From Oscillospiraceae bacterium (GTDB taxonomy: Bacteria > Bacillota > Clostridia > Oscillospirales > Ruminococcaceae), in assembly GCA_004555865.1 (NCBI GenBank), contig SFJO01000014.1, forward strand, positions 1-54,514: 54,514 bases of DNA. Reading direction: 5' to 3'. Below, in pieces: positions 31,224 to 40,238 of this stretch; the first letter of the stretch is position 1, and every line of letters starts with the position of its first letter. A program made the translations under genes and the position numbers. The notes under the pieces were generated by a model. The model did no database searches, was not told where the DNA came from, and worked only from the letters and a program-made list of their open reading frames with translations.

Positions 31224-32691
31224 CCTCGTCCTCCAGTGTTCCCAGCGCCTTTTCCTTGCGCTTTTTGCGGATAAACACCACCACGCCGGCAATCACAGCA
31301 ACCACGGCCACGCCGATGAGCGCCTTTGCCCAGATGGGCAGGCCGGTCTTTTCCGGCTCCACGATGCCCGGGTCAAAATCGTCCATGCCATCGTTGTAGT
31401 TGGGCATTTCTTGCACGTCGCAGGAGAAGTCCTTGGTCATGGTCTTGACGTTGCCCTGATCGTCCTCATAACTCAGGGTGATGGTTCCCTTCAGCGTGCC
31501 CGCATTGCTGGCCTGCACATTGAAATCCACCGAGTTTTCGGTACCGGCGGCAATGTTGCCCAGATACTGGCTCTGACCGGGGTTGGCGATGTTCTCACCG
31601 CTGATCTCGGCCGAAAGGTTGTTGATGGAGCTCTTACCCTTGTTGACAAACGTAAGGGACACATAGCCTTCCTCGCCCAGATACAGGGTCTCGGGGGCTT
31701 CCAGATTGGTCAGTTCAAAGCGCTCGGGCTGCATCACGGGAACGGTCACGTTGGTGGAGGAGGACACGGCAGCGCCGGTGTCTTTGCCCACAGCCGAGAG
31801 GGAGACCCCAATCGTGGCCACGCCGCCGGTGAAGTTCGCGCCCGGCAGCAGCTGGAAGCTGACGCTGGTACTGCTTCCGGCCGCCATGCTGCCAATGTAA
31901 GCCGTGCTGTTTCCGCTGGCCAGGGTCACACCCTCCGGCAGCGCCAGGGTGACCAGCAGATCGGTCAGGGCTTCATCGCCGGAGGTGCTCAGCAGATCCA
32001 GCGTCAGGGTGCACTCGTTGCCCGCCAGGGCGGTGCCTGCGGCCGCACCCTGAACTGACGTGGCGATCTTATTGCCGCGCACCAGAATGGAAGGGGTACG
32101 GCTGTTGTCCTTGGTGGTGGTAACGCACTGCCCCATGGCGTGGCTCACGTTGCCCTGGGCCATGCCGTGGCCAATATAAGAAATGTCCACGGTGAAATTG
32201 TTGTCGCCGCCGTTGTAGATCACATCCCGGAACAGCAGCGTGTATGTATGCGCATCCGTGTCCACATTGCTGGCTTCGCCCAAACCGGTATAGGTGAAGG
32301 CCGCATTGTTCACACGGGCAGCAATCTGACTTGCTTTCAAATCCTGGGGGGCCTCACTGTCCACAATCGTAAGCACGATGTTGACACGGTCGCCCTTTTC
32401 GACTTTCGTCACCTCACCGCCTGCGGCGTTGGTAACGGCATACGCCATCAGATGGGGCGTAACCGCCTTGACGCCTTCATCGACGTTATTATTGCCGTTA
32501 GTATCGCCGCCGCCAGTGCCGCCTTCGCCACTGTCTGCTTCCTCTCCCGGTTTCGTAGTCTCCGTCGTCGAGGTCGAAGAGGACTCCTTGCTGCTTTCCT
32601 TCCCTTCCGCAAAAGCCGTCATGCTCAGCAGTATGGCAAGGCTAGTCACCGCAGCAAGCAGCCGGCCCAGAGTTTTCATCCGTTTGTTCAT
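31210..32691 (-). CDS. Membrane-anchored surface protein embedded in an ABC operon (COG1361/CARDB-like)
   Basis: The 493-residue protein begins with a signal peptide (MNKRMKTLGRLLAAVTSLAI to about residue 30). A Ser/Thr/Glu/Gly-rich linker follows, then several beta-sandwich domains with alternating polar strands (VSLTFVNKGKSSINNLSAEI and similar), like COG1361 S-layer-type or CARDB modules. It closes with one membrane helix (WAKALIGVAVVAVIAGVVVF), a basic stop-transfer and an acidic tail. AAGGAGA lies before ATG 32691. Its place between the ATPase and permease genes suggests it is the extracytoplasmic part or substrate-guiding subunit of the transporter. That role is inference. Confidence 0.8.
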   Translation of the reverse strand: MNKRMKTLGRLLAAVTSLAILLSMTAFAEGKESSKESSSTSTTETTKPGEEADSGEGGTGGGDTNGNNNVDEGVKAVTPHLMAYAVTNAAGGEVTKVEKGDRVNIVLTIVDSEAPQDLKASQIAARVNNAAFTYTGLGEASNVDTDAHTYTLLFRDVIYNGGDNNFTVDISYIGHGMAQGNVSHAMGQCVTTTKDNSRTPSILVRGNKIATSVQGAAAGTALAGNECTLTLDLLSTSGDEALTDLLVTLALPEGVTLASGNSTAYIGSMAAGSSTSVSFQLLPGANFTGGVATIGVSLSAVGKDTGAAVSSSTNVTVPVMQPERFELTNLEAPETLYLGEEGYVSLTFVNKGKSSINNLSAEISGENIANPGQSQYLGNIAAGTENSVDFNVQASNAGTLKGTITLSYEDDQGNVKTMTKDFSCDVQEMPNYNDGMDDFDPGIVEPEKTGLPIWAKALIGVAVVAVIAGVVVFIRKKRKEKALGTLEDEDEDI

Positions 32692-32704
32692 GCGTCCATT
32701 CTCC

Positions 32705-33559
32705 TTACTTTGCATTGCGTTTTATCTTAATCGGGTTCTTAAAAAGATGCTTGCTGTTTCGGGTCGGTTTGCTGCCGCTTTCCTCTTTTTCATGGGCCAG
32801 TGCATCGGCCACATCCAAATCCTCCAGCTGGTCCACCCCGAGGGCGGCCCGGCCCGCGGCCTTTTCTTCTTCGGTCAGCACACGGTCACTTTGTACATTG
32901 CCGTCCGAAATGGTCACCACCCGGTCGGCACAGCCCGCAAGCTCCCGCTCGTGGGTTACCATCACAAAGGTAATACCGTTTTCCTTGGCCATTTTCAGGA
33001 TACGCCCCAGCACCTTTCGGGTGGTCACCGTATCCAGGTTGCCGGTGGGCTCATCGGCAAAAATCACCTTGGGCTTGCACACAAACGCCCGGGCAATGCC
33101 CACGCGCTGCTGCTGGCCGCCGCTCATTTCAGTGGGGCGGTGGTCTGCACGGGAGGCAAGCCCCATGCGGGCCAGCTCAGCCTTGGCCAGTTCCAGCCGC
33201 GTTTTCCGGTCCACTCCCTGAAACATCAGCGGCAGGGCCACGTTTTCGGCCGCCGTCATGCTGCCCAGTAGATTGTAGCTTTGGAAAATGAACCCCAGAT
33301 GCGCCTGACGGAATTTTGCCAGAGAATTTTCGTCCATCTCGCTGATGCAGTGCCTGCCGATAAACACCTGGCCGCGGGTCGGCTTTTCCAGGCCCGCCAG
33401 CTGGTTCAGCAGCGTGGATTTGCCGCTGCCGGAAGCACCGACAATGCAGCAGAACTCCCCCGGCTCAACGGCCAGCGAAACATCGTTCAGAGCCACCACT
33501 TTTTCTTTGCCCACGCGGTACACCTTGCGCAGGTGCTCCACCCGGATAATGGGCGCCAT
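32705..33559 (-). CDS. ABC transporter ATP-binding protein, MacB/LolD family
   Basis: The 284-residue ATPase shows Walker A VGASGSGKSTLLNQLAG, the signature MSGGQQQRVGIARAF, Walker B KVIFADEPTGNLD and the H-loop MVTHERELAG. The MacB/LolD subfamily is indicated by RVGKEKVVALNDVSLAVEPG at the start. A basic and acidic C-terminal extension of about 60 residues beyond the usual end is unusual and ends in a Lys/Asn/Arg-rich stretch. Its gene comes 13 bases after the YdcF-like gene, with the surface protein and permease following on the same strand. Confidence 0.93.
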   Translation of the reverse strand: MAPIIRVEHLRKVYRVGKEKVVALNDVSLAVEPGEFCCIVGASGSGKSTLLNQLAGLEKPTRGQVFIGRHCISEMDENSLAKFRQAHLGFIFQSYNLLGSMTAAENVALPLMFQGVDRKTRLELAKAELARMGLASRADHRPTEMSGGQQQRVGIARAFVCKPKVIFADEPTGNLDTVTTRKVLGRILKMAKENGITFVMVTHERELAGCADRVVTISDGNVQSDRVLTEEEKAAGRAALGVDQLEDLDVADALAHEKEESGSKPTRNSKHLFKNPIKIKRNAK

Positions 33560-33572
33560 AGAACCACCTCAC

Positions 33573-34400
33573 TTACTTGATTTGCAAACGCCCCACCATT
33601 CCGTGTATCCAGCCGGAAGCCGAGGATTTGAACACCCAATAATACAGCACCGCAAACACTTCGCGGAAATAACAAGGCAGCACAGCCGAGGCGTTGATGG
33701 ATGCAGGCAGCTTGTCCACATCCGTAAAGCCTGCCATGGCTGCATATTTGCCCGCCCGGTAGCAGTGAAATGCGTTGGTCGCCAGCACCACCGGGTCGCC
33801 GGCAGAAATCCCACGCTCCGCCAGAAGCGGCCGGGAAAAGGCGAAATTTTCTTCGGTGGAGGTACTGGCGCATTCCGCCAGGATCTGTTCCGCCGGCACG
33901 CCCCGTTCCACCAGATACTGCTTCATGGCCTGGCCCTCCGGAACGGTCTCGCCGGGGCCTTGCCCGCCGGTGACCACCAGCAGCGTCTCCGGATGATCCA
34001 TCCAATACGCATACGCCGCATCCAGCCGACACTTAAGCAGGCTGGTAATGCGCTCGCCTCTCAGGCCGGCCCCCAGCACGATCACTGCCTTTTTCTCGCC
34101 CCTCGGCTGGTCGGAATATCCGCTAACTGCCACAAAGGCCAGCAGACACACAAACAGCGTCATGCCGCAGCCAAACAGAATGGCCAGCACCCGCCCCACA
34201 CCGTGGGAGCAAAACCGGTGAATGGGTTCGTGCCAGACGGCATACGCCAGCAGCCCGGCGGCCAGCCCATCGGTGAGCCACACGCCCAGGTTGCCGTTTG
34301 TGCCCCGCACATGACGTATCACGCAGGAGGCACACAGCACCAGCGCCGCACACCAGATGAGCGCCAGAAATAAGGAATGCTTCATCATGTACTTTTTCAT
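33573..34400 (-). CDS. YdcF family membrane protein (DUF218)
   Basis: The 275-residue protein has three or four N-terminal membrane helices (FLALIWCAALVLCASCVI; LTDGLAAGLLAYAVW; VLAILFGCGMTLFVCLLAFV). A DUF218/YdcF domain follows, with the typical KKAVIVLGAGLRGERITSLL, LVVTGGQGPGETVPEGQAM and ESTSTEENF-like (here ASTSTEENFAFS) motifs. The family is linked to envelope polysaccharide or vancomycin high-temperature exclusion functions without a settled activity. The start is uncertain: ATG 34400 is chosen because hydrophobic sequence begins soon after, but its ribosome site is weak. The 34401-34624 spacer shows no clear promoter. Adjacent to the ABC exporter genes. Confidence 0.82.
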   Translation of the reverse strand: MKKYMMKHSLFLALIWCAALVLCASCVIRHVRGTNGNLGVWLTDGLAAGLLAYAVWHEPIHRFCSHGVGRVLAILFGCGMTLFVCLLAFVAVSGYSDQPRGEKKAVIVLGAGLRGERITSLLKCRLDAAYAYWMDHPETLLVVTGGQGPGETVPEGQAMKQYLVERGVPAEQILAECASTSTEENFAFSRPLLAERGISAGDPVVLATNAFHCYRAGKYAAMAGFTDVDKLPASINASAVLPCYFREVFAVLYYWVFKSSASGWIHGMVGRLQIK

Positions 34401-34624
34401 CTCACATACGCTTGTGCAGGGGCCGCACCGCAGCAAAAAGGGGCAGGCGCCGAGGCCAGACCAATTGCCGGAATGTTTTTGCCCGGCATCCGCCTCAGCG
34501 CCCGCCCCTGGCTGTTCCGGAAGGTTCTTCCGGAGATTTTCCACTATTATCAAAACGGGTCCGCTTGCACAATTATTTCAAAATTTTCAAAATTCTTTCT
34601 TACTTTTTATATAATTCCGCTGTT

Positions 34625-35764
34625 TCAACCTTTTTCCTTCTCACCGTTGCGCGGCTGATAATACATATATACCTGGCAGGGAATCATGCCATTGTACAGC
34701 TTGCGGCGCCGGGCTGCTTTTTTGCCGAAGTGCCGCTCAAAGTCGGCATCCGCCGTGATGACATACAGGCCCTGTCCGGGGTTCTGCTCCCAGCGGCCTC
34801 CCAGAACACCGGCCAGCTTGGCCGCCGTTTCCAAATCGCCCAGGCGCTCGCCGTAGGGCGGGTTCGTCAGTACTGTGGCCGCTGCTTCCGGCACAAAGTC
34901 CGCCACGTCCGCCACCTCGAAATGGCAGCGCTCACCCACACCGGCCAGCTTGGCATTCTGGGTGGCCAGCTCCACGGCGGCGGGGTCAATGTCCCAGCCG
35001 AAGCCCTCAAAGGCAGCGTCCATGCGAACCTCGCTCAGCGCCTTTTCGCGCTGCTCGGCCCACACCTTCTGCGGAACAAAGCCGTAATGCTCCGCGCAGA
35101 ACCGACGGCGCAGGCCGGGGGCGATGTTCATCGCCTTCTGGGCCGCCTCAATCACCATCGTGCCGCTTCCGCAGAAGGGGTCCTGCACCAGCGTATCGCG
35201 GCGCACACGGCCCAGATCCGCAATGGCAGCCGCCAATGTCTCCTTGATGGGGGCGCCGGTGGCGTTTCGGCGGTACCCACGCTTGTGCAGGCCGTCGCCG
35301 GAGGTATCCAGCATGATCTCCACCCGGTTCTTGCGAATGGAGAGCCGCAGCTTGTACAGTGCACCGGTCTCGGGCAGGGTGAGCACCTTGTGGCCCTTTT
35401 TCAGCCGCTCAACCACGGCCTTTTTCACGATCTTCTGGCAGGCCGGAACACTGGAAAGAATGCTGGACAGGCTGGAGCCTTTCACAGGGAACTGGGCATC
35501 GGCGGGCAGCAGCTCTTCCCACGGAATGGAATACACCCCGTCAAACAATTCGTCAAAGGTGGTGGCGGTGTAGCTCTTCAGCAGCAGCAGCACCCGCTCG
35601 GCGCAGCGCAGGTTCAGGTTTGCCGCCGCAATGATCTCCGGCCCGCCGGTGAATGCAATGCGGCCGTCGGTAACCTGCACCTCTTCCGCGCCGATGCGCC
35701 GCACCTCAAAAGCCGCGGTGGATTCGGTGCCGAAATAGCAGGGGGCAATCAGATGATATTTCAC
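34625..35764 (-). CDS. THUMP-domain rRNA large-subunit methyltransferase (RlmL/YpsC type)
   Basis: The 379-residue protein begins MKYHLIAPCYFGTESTAAFE, typical of the RlmL/YpsC N-terminal ferredoxin-like and THUMP region (to about 160). A class I methyltransferase fold follows. DPFCGSGTMVIEAAQKAMNI binds SAM and VLTNPPYGERLGD is the catalytic NPPY motif used for N2-guanine methylation. This predicts methylation of 23S rRNA. It lacks the second RlmK domain of the E. coli fusion, as usual in Firmicutes. Adjacent genes on both sides run the same way, but the 178-base spacer on the right holds the terminator of the yabR cluster. Confidence 0.92.
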   Translation of the reverse strand: MKYHLIAPCYFGTESTAAFEVRRIGAEEVQVTDGRIAFTGGPEIIAAANLNLRCAERVLLLLKSYTATTFDELFDGVYSIPWEELLPADAQFPVKGSSLSSILSSVPACQKIVKKAVVERLKKGHKVLTLPETGALYKLRLSIRKNRVEIMLDTSGDGLHKRGYRRNATGAPIKETLAAAIADLGRVRRDTLVQDPFCGSGTMVIEAAQKAMNIAPGLRRRFCAEHYGFVPQKVWAEQREKALSEVRMDAAFEGFGWDIDPAAVELATQNAKLAGVGERCHFEVADVADFVPEAAATVLTNPPYGERLGDLETAAKLAGVLGGRWEQNPGQGLYVITADADFERHFGKKAARRRKLYNGMIPCQVYMYYQPRNGEKEKG

Positions 35765-35887
35765 GTTTCTTTTCCTCTCTGGGTCTCAAATTCATGGTGC
35801 TTCGCCGGAAAAGCCTCCTCCGCCGCAGCCGATTCTCTTCATTTTATCCGCGTTTCGTGCGCAAATGCAGCATTTGCACACGCCGCC

Positions 35888-35928
35888 AAAACACAAAAGC
35901 AGCCGCTGGGGGTGGCCCCGGGCGGCTG
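35888..35928 (-). terminator. Terminator of the division/sporulation cluster
   Basis: CAGCCGC (35900-35906) pairs with GCGGCTG (35922-35928) plus inner GC pairs; on the minus strand CTTTTGTGTTTTG follows. It closes the unit ending with the S1-domain gene. Confidence 0.7.
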
Positions 35929-35942
35929 TTGCGTCGGTATGC

Positions 35943-36422
35943 TTACCGCTTGCGGGAATATCCCCCGCCGCGGCGGTTTTCCGTGACACGTTTCAGGTCA
36001 GAGATTTTCTCTTCGCTCTGGCTCTTAAAGCGGGCCATCATATCCTCAAAGCTCATATCGCCCTGCGGCTGGCTGCGCTTGGGCTGCCATACACGGCCTC
36101 CATCGGCCCGCTGCTGGCGGCTGCCGCCCGGGCGGCCCTGCCCGCCGGCCCGGCCGCCCTGCTGGGGCCGGGGCGCACGGGGCTGCTGGGGCAGCGTGCG
36201 CTTGATGGAAAGGGCGATTTTGCCGTCCTCCGCAATGTTGATGACCTTCACCTTAACCGTCTGGCCTTCTTCCAGCACGGTGGAAAGATCCTGAATGAAT
36301 TCGTTGGACACCTCAGAAATGTGTACCATTCCCGTCTTGCCCTCGGGCAGTGCCACAAATGCACCAAACTTTTTAACGCCGGTGACCTTGCCCTCTAAAA
36401 TGCTACCTACCTCAAACTGCAA
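35943..36422 (-). CDS. yabR: S1 RNA-binding domain protein (YabR/GSP13 type)
   Basis: A 159-residue protein with one S1 domain at residues 1-75 (FEVGSILEGKVTGVKKFGAF, GKTGMVHISEVSNEFIQDL, GKIALSIKRTLP). A Gly/Arg/Gln/Pro-rich tail (RPQQGGRAGGQGRPGG) and a basic end follow. YabR-type proteins bind ribosomes or RNA. I set the start at TTG 36422 because the family begins MxxEVGSIxEGKVTG and AAAGGGG lies nine bases upstream. The longer ATG start would add an 18-residue non-family extension. It follows divIC, the usual order in Firmicutes. Confidence 0.85.
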   Translation of the reverse strand: MQFEVGSILEGKVTGVKKFGAFVALPEGKTGMVHISEVSNEFIQDLSTVLEEGQTVKVKVINIAEDGKIALSIKRTLPQQPRAPRPQQGGRAGGQGRPGGSRQQRADGGRVWQPKRSQPQGDMSFEDMMARFKSQSEEKISDLKRVTENRRGGGYSRKR

Positions 36423-36497
36423 TGCACGAAACCCCTTTTTGTCGTGTGTGAACTCCTCCGGTCCGCAAACAGGCATTCGCCCAGCCGAAGGGCGCGG

Positions 36498-36806
36498 TTA
36501 CTTCCCGCTGATGTCGTAAAAAATCCGCTCACTGGGGCGGGCATAGCCCAGATCATCCCGGGCCGCCCGCTCAATGATGGCGTCATCGTTTCCGCTGCCG
36601 TCGCCGATCAGCCGCTCCAGCTCTTCGTTTTCCTGCTGCTTCTGCGTAATCTGCTCCTGCACATCGCTCAGTTCCTGCCGCTTGGCCGTGATCTGCACCT
36701 GGTTGTAGATCAGTGTTCCCACCAGATACACCGCGAGCACTGCGACCAGCCCTTTGCTCAGCGTGCCGGAAAGGCCGGCGCGCCGTTTTTTCTGTGCTTT
36801 TTTCAC
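36498..36806 (-). CDS. divIC: Septum formation initiator, DivIC/FtsB family
   Basis: A 102-residue bitopic division protein that acts at the septum with FtsL/DivIB. One membrane helix (LSKGLVAVLAVYLVGTLIY) follows a basic N-terminus, then a coiled coil (ITAKRQELSDVQEQITQKQQ) and a C-terminal ARDDLGYARPSERIFYDISG, the family tail motif. Start is GTG 36806: AGGAGG lies eight bases upstream, while a GTG nine bases earlier falls inside that ribosome site. Found between yabQ and yabR, as in Bacillus and Clostridia. Confidence 0.92.
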   Translation of the reverse strand: MKKAQKKRRAGLSGTLSKGLVAVLAVYLVGTLIYNQVQITAKRQELSDVQEQITQKQQENEELERLIGDGSGNDDAIIERAARDDLGYARPSERIFYDISGK

Positions 36807-36856
36807 GCAGGCCACCTCCTTCGCCGCCGTGACGTTCAGCTTCTCCGCCTCATGAC

Positions 36857-37330
36857 TTATTTAGAATTATACAATACCTTGGCGTTTTTTTGCAACTGTT
36901 TTGTGCGCCGAGCTTGTGCTTTTTTCTGTTTTTTCTCACGATAGGCCCTGCGCACGCATTCGGCCATCCGCCGCACCGGCCAGCCCACCGCCAGCGCCAG
37001 CAGGGCCGCCGGGCGGGTCAGCAGCCACTTGATCCACCCCTCCAGCGTGCGGGTGGCCGGGGCCAGCACGCTAAAATAGCCCACGTCCCCTGCCAGCAAA
37101 GCTGCCGCCATATACCAGCGCACCGTGCCCGCCCGGCTGCGGGAGGCCGAAAAGCTGCACAGCAGCACGGCCGCCAGGCAGAACGCTCCCACGTCCGCCG
37201 CAAAGCAAGCCGCCCTGCGGTCTCCCAAAAGAAACCGCGCCAGATCGTACAGCGCCCCCAGCAAAAAGCCCAGCCCCAGGCAGCAAAGTGCATCCGCCGC
37301 CAGCGCGGGCGCTGCCTGTGCCGCCGCCAT
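36857..37330 (-). CDS. yabQ: Spore cortex biosynthesis protein YabQ
   Basis: The 157-residue membrane protein has about four hydrophobic segments (ALCCLGLGFLLGALYDLARF; VGAFCLAAVLLCSFSAS; YMAAALLAGDVGYFSVL; LLALAVGWPVRRM) and a very basic tail (REKKQKKAQARRTKQLQKNA). YabQ in B. subtilis sits in the forespore membrane and is needed for cortex formation. The order yabP-yabQ-divIC makes the assignment safe although the sequence is divergent. GGTGAG lies before the ATG and its start follows the yabP stop by six bases. Confidence 0.88.
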   Translation of the reverse strand: MAAAQAAPALAADALCCLGLGFLLGALYDLARFLLGDRRAACFAADVGAFCLAAVLLCSFSASRSRAGTVRWYMAAALLAGDVGYFSVLAPATRTLEGWIKWLLTRPAALLALAVGWPVRRMAECVRRAYREKKQKKAQARRTKQLQKNAKVLYNSK

Positions 37331-37336
37331 GCCGGC

Positions 37337-37642
37337 TCACCGCACAAGCCGTTTGAAAAATCCGGCCGGGCTTTCTTTCAGGTCCGCATACTGGATGGAT
37401 TCAATCTTTCCCGCAATCTTCACCTCGCCGGTCTGAATGGACAGTTCGCTCACCTGAAGTTCCCGTCCACCCACCACCAGGCTACCTTGCTGGGTCTCCA
37501 GCGTGGCGCTGTATTCGTCGTAGCTGACAATGCGGGTAATTCCGGTGGCCGTCATGGCGCGACGGTCCTCCAAGATTAAATTGTGATGCCCCTGCGAGGC
37601 AGCTGCCTCCTGCACCGGGGCCGGGTACACCGTTTGGGCCAT
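37337..37642 (-). CDS. yabP: Sporulation protein YabP
   Basis: A 101-residue protein of the YabP/YqfC family. HNLILEDRRAMTATGITRIV and SYDEYSATLETQQGSLVVGG match the family core, which forms a small beta-rich fold; ESIQYADLK near the end is also typical. YabP is required for proper cortex and lies beside YabQ. ATG 37642 is chosen over an in-frame start 30 bases upstream because of AAAGGTG spacing and family length. The 190-base spacer toward rqcP holds a GC-rich inverted repeat (CGCACGCC/GGCGTGCG, about 37665-37712) without a T-tract. Confidence 0.9.
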   Translation of the reverse strand: MAQTVYPAPVQEAAASQGHHNLILEDRRAMTATGITRIVSYDEYSATLETQQGSLVVGGRELQVSELSIQTGEVKIAGKIESIQYADLKESPAGFFKRLVR

Positions 37643-37834
37643 ATCCTGCACCTTTCGTCCCACCGGGCGCACGCCATTCGTTCCGCTGCCGGAGCAACGG
37701 CGTGCGGTTCCGTGTTTTTACCTCCGGGCGCACCTTCCATTTTGCCGGAAGGCCCCAGAGCCTTTGTTTCAGGATATGCCGGCCCGCTGCCGGATAGACC
37801 GCCAATGCGCCATCGCATTTGTTCGGTGCTGCCC

Positions 37835-38077
37835 TTACTCGATCACCTCATACATTTCCCGCGCCACGTCCTTCCGGTCCGGGCCTTCGGCGGCCAGCAC
37901 GCGCACCTTGACCGGCTTGTTGCCGAAGGTGATCTCGATCACATCGCCCACCTTCACCGCATAGCTGGCTTTTACGGCCTTTCCGTTCACCAAAATGCGG
38001 CCGGCATCGGCCACATCGTTGGCTACGGTGCGCCGCTTGATCAAACGGCTCACCTTCAGGTACTTATCAATTCTCAT
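37835..38077 (-). CDS. rqcP: S4-domain ribosome quality-control protein RqcP (YabO)
   Basis: An 80-residue protein that is almost only an S4 RNA-binding domain: MRIDKYLKVSRLIKRRTVAN, GRILVNGKAVKASYAVKVGD, VIEITFGNKPVKVRV. RqcP works with RqcH in adding alanine tails to stalled nascent chains on 50S subunits. Length and position between hup and yabP match Bacillus. Encoded after a terminator-like hairpin downstream of hup, so expression may depend on read-through or a separate promoter that I did not find. Confidence 0.93.
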   Translation of the reverse strand: MRIDKYLKVSRLIKRRTVANDVADAGRILVNGKAVKASYAVKVGDVIEITFGNKPVKVRVLAAEGPDRKDVAREMYEVIE

Positions 38078-38113
38078 AAGTGTTTCCCTCCATCTTCAGG
38101 GGTTCAAATCGGT

Positions 38114-38148
38114 AAGAAAAAGGGCGCTGCCCCATCAAAGGCAACACC
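38114..38148 (-). terminator. Terminator after hup
   Basis: On the minus strand GGTGTTGCC (38148-38140) pairs with GGCAGCGCC (38131-38123) including two wobbles, followed by CTTTTTCTT (38122-38114). It probably limits read-through from highly expressed hup into rqcP. Confidence 0.7.
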
Positions 38149-38234
38149 CCATCCGGCGCGGCACAGGCAGCCAGCGAATCTCCGCTGCGCCGTCTCTACT
38201 CTCGCCCGACTGATCGTTTCAGTGTAAAGCCGTC

Positions 38235-38510
38235 TTACTTGTTCACGGCGTCCTTCAGGGCCTTGTTTGCCTTGAAGGCGGGCACGGTGGCGGCGGCAAT
38301 CTCGATGGGCTGCTTGGTTCGGGGGTCACGGCCGGTACGGGCAGCACGCTCGCGGGTCTCAAAGGTGCCAAAACCGGCCAGGGCGATCTTCTCACCATCC
38401 GCCAGCGCAGCGGTGATCACTTCCAGGGTGGTGTTGACGGCCTTCTCGGCGTCCTTCTTGCTCATATCAGCCTGAGCGGCCACTTTCGCAATCAAATCAG
38501 CTTTCGTCAT
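38235..38510 (-). CDS. hup: DNA-binding protein HU
   Basis: A 91-residue nucleoid protein. MTKADLIAKVAAQADMSKKD forms the helical base, and GFGTFETRERAARTGRDPRT contains the conserved RxGRxPRT of the DNA-embracing arm, with FKANKALKDAV at the end. GGAGGT precedes the ATG inside the last codons of mazG, with which it overlaps by 14 bases. HU bends DNA and organises the nucleoid. Confidence 0.97.
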   Translation of the reverse strand: MTKADLIAKVAAQADMSKKDAEKAVNTTLEVITAALADGEKIALAGFGTFETRERAARTGRDPRTKQPIEIAAATVPAFKANKALKDAVNK

Positions 38511-39255
38511 TTTTTCTTACCTCCAAATTTCTATCAGCACAGAGCATCTGCTCTGTTGACGGCGTGATTTCCTCTGCCTGTTTCACAAAGCGCTGGGTGG
38601 CGCGGGTCAGCGCCAGTTCCGGGTCAACCCCGGCCAGGCGGCAATAGGCAGTCAGGGCAAGCAATGCATCGCCCACCTGGGTCTCCCGCTCCGCCGGGGA
38701 GCTCTCATCCCCGGTCAGCAGCCGCTGCAGCTGCGCCCCGGCCTCGCTGCGGGCGGCGGCTTCATCTGCCGGACCAAAGCCGTAGCGGGCCGCCCGTTTC
38801 AGGGTTTTGCCCGCCCGCATCAGGGCCGGCAGTGTGGCCGGAACGCTCTCCAATTCATCCGTCAGGCCCGCCCGCCCTTTTTCCTGGTTTTTCAGTTCGT
38901 CCCAGGTGGAAGGCCCGGGTGCCGCCTGGCCCGCAAACACGTGCGGATGCCGGTAAAGCAGCTTGCGGCACACACCGGTGCACACATCTTCCAACGTAAA
39001 GCGGCCCTGCTCTTCTTCCATTGCAGTGTGCAGCGCCACCTGCATCAAGATGTCGCCCAGCTCCTCGCAAAGGAGGCTGCTGTCCGCCAGGTCAATGGCT
39101 TCCAGCACCTCACAGGTCTCTTCCAGAAAATTCATGCGGATGGACTGGTGCGTCTGCACACTGTCCCAAGGGCAGCCGCCCACCGGGCGGCGCAGCAGGT
39201 GGATGATCTCCATCAGATCGTCCATTCTAAAGCGCTCTTTCCCGGTCAGCTCCAT
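38497..39255 (-). CDS. mazG: Nucleoside triphosphate pyrophosphohydrolase MazG
   Basis: The 252-residue protein has the first MazG domain intact: LLRRPVGGCPWDSVQTHQSI, then the metal-binding ETCEVLEAIDLADSSLLCEE and ELGDILMQVALH. The second half (ARYGFGPADEAAARSEAGAQ) is shortened and less conserved. MazG hydrolyses non-canonical NTPs. ATG 39255 is preceded by GGAGAGGGAG; an ATG 18 bases upstream is possible but badly placed. It starts the cluster with hup and has its own promoter. Confidence 0.92.
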   Translation of the reverse strand: MELTGKERFRMDDLMEIIHLLRRPVGGCPWDSVQTHQSIRMNFLEETCEVLEAIDLADSSLLCEELGDILMQVALHTAMEEEQGRFTLEDVCTGVCRKLLYRHPHVFAGQAAPGPSTWDELKNQEKGRAGLTDELESVPATLPALMRAGKTLKRAARYGFGPADEAAARSEAGAQLQRLLTGDESSPAERETQVGDALLALTAYCRLAGVDPELALTRATQRFVKQAEEITPSTEQMLCADRNLEVRKNDES

Positions 39256-39347
39256 GTTGTGCTCCCTCTCCATAAGGCCGGCAGCCGCTTGTAATCCGGC
39301 CTCGTCCCTGCTCCAAACCCCCGCATTTCCATGCGAAGCTGTGTCTC

Positions 39348-39376
39348 ATTCTATCTCAGATTTGACGGCTTTGCAA
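39348..39376 (-). promoter_or_regulatory. Promoter of the mazG-hup unit
   Basis: On the minus strand TTGCAA (39376-39371) and TAGAAT (39353-39348) are separated by 17 bases, about 90 bases before mazG. Confidence 0.65.
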
Positions 39377-39450
39377 GTATTTTAGTCATTTTCGGCACAA
39401 AATCTTTGCTTTGCCCCCTGTTTTTCTGCTGCCTGCCGGGTTTGTACGCA

Positions 39451-39499
39451 AAAAACGGCCCTGCCCGGCCGGGAATTCCCCGCAGGCAGGCCCGTTTTT
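39451..39499 (-). terminator. Terminator of the liv operon
   Basis: AAAACGG-CCTGCC pairs with GGCAGG-CCGTTTT with one mismatch; the minus-strand transcript ends in TTTTTTGCG-like sequence just after livF. Confidence 0.7.
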
Positions 39500-39519
39500 C
39501 AATGCGTTGTTTTCTGCAC

Positions 39520-40236
<717 letters not shown>

Positions 40237-40238
40237 GG

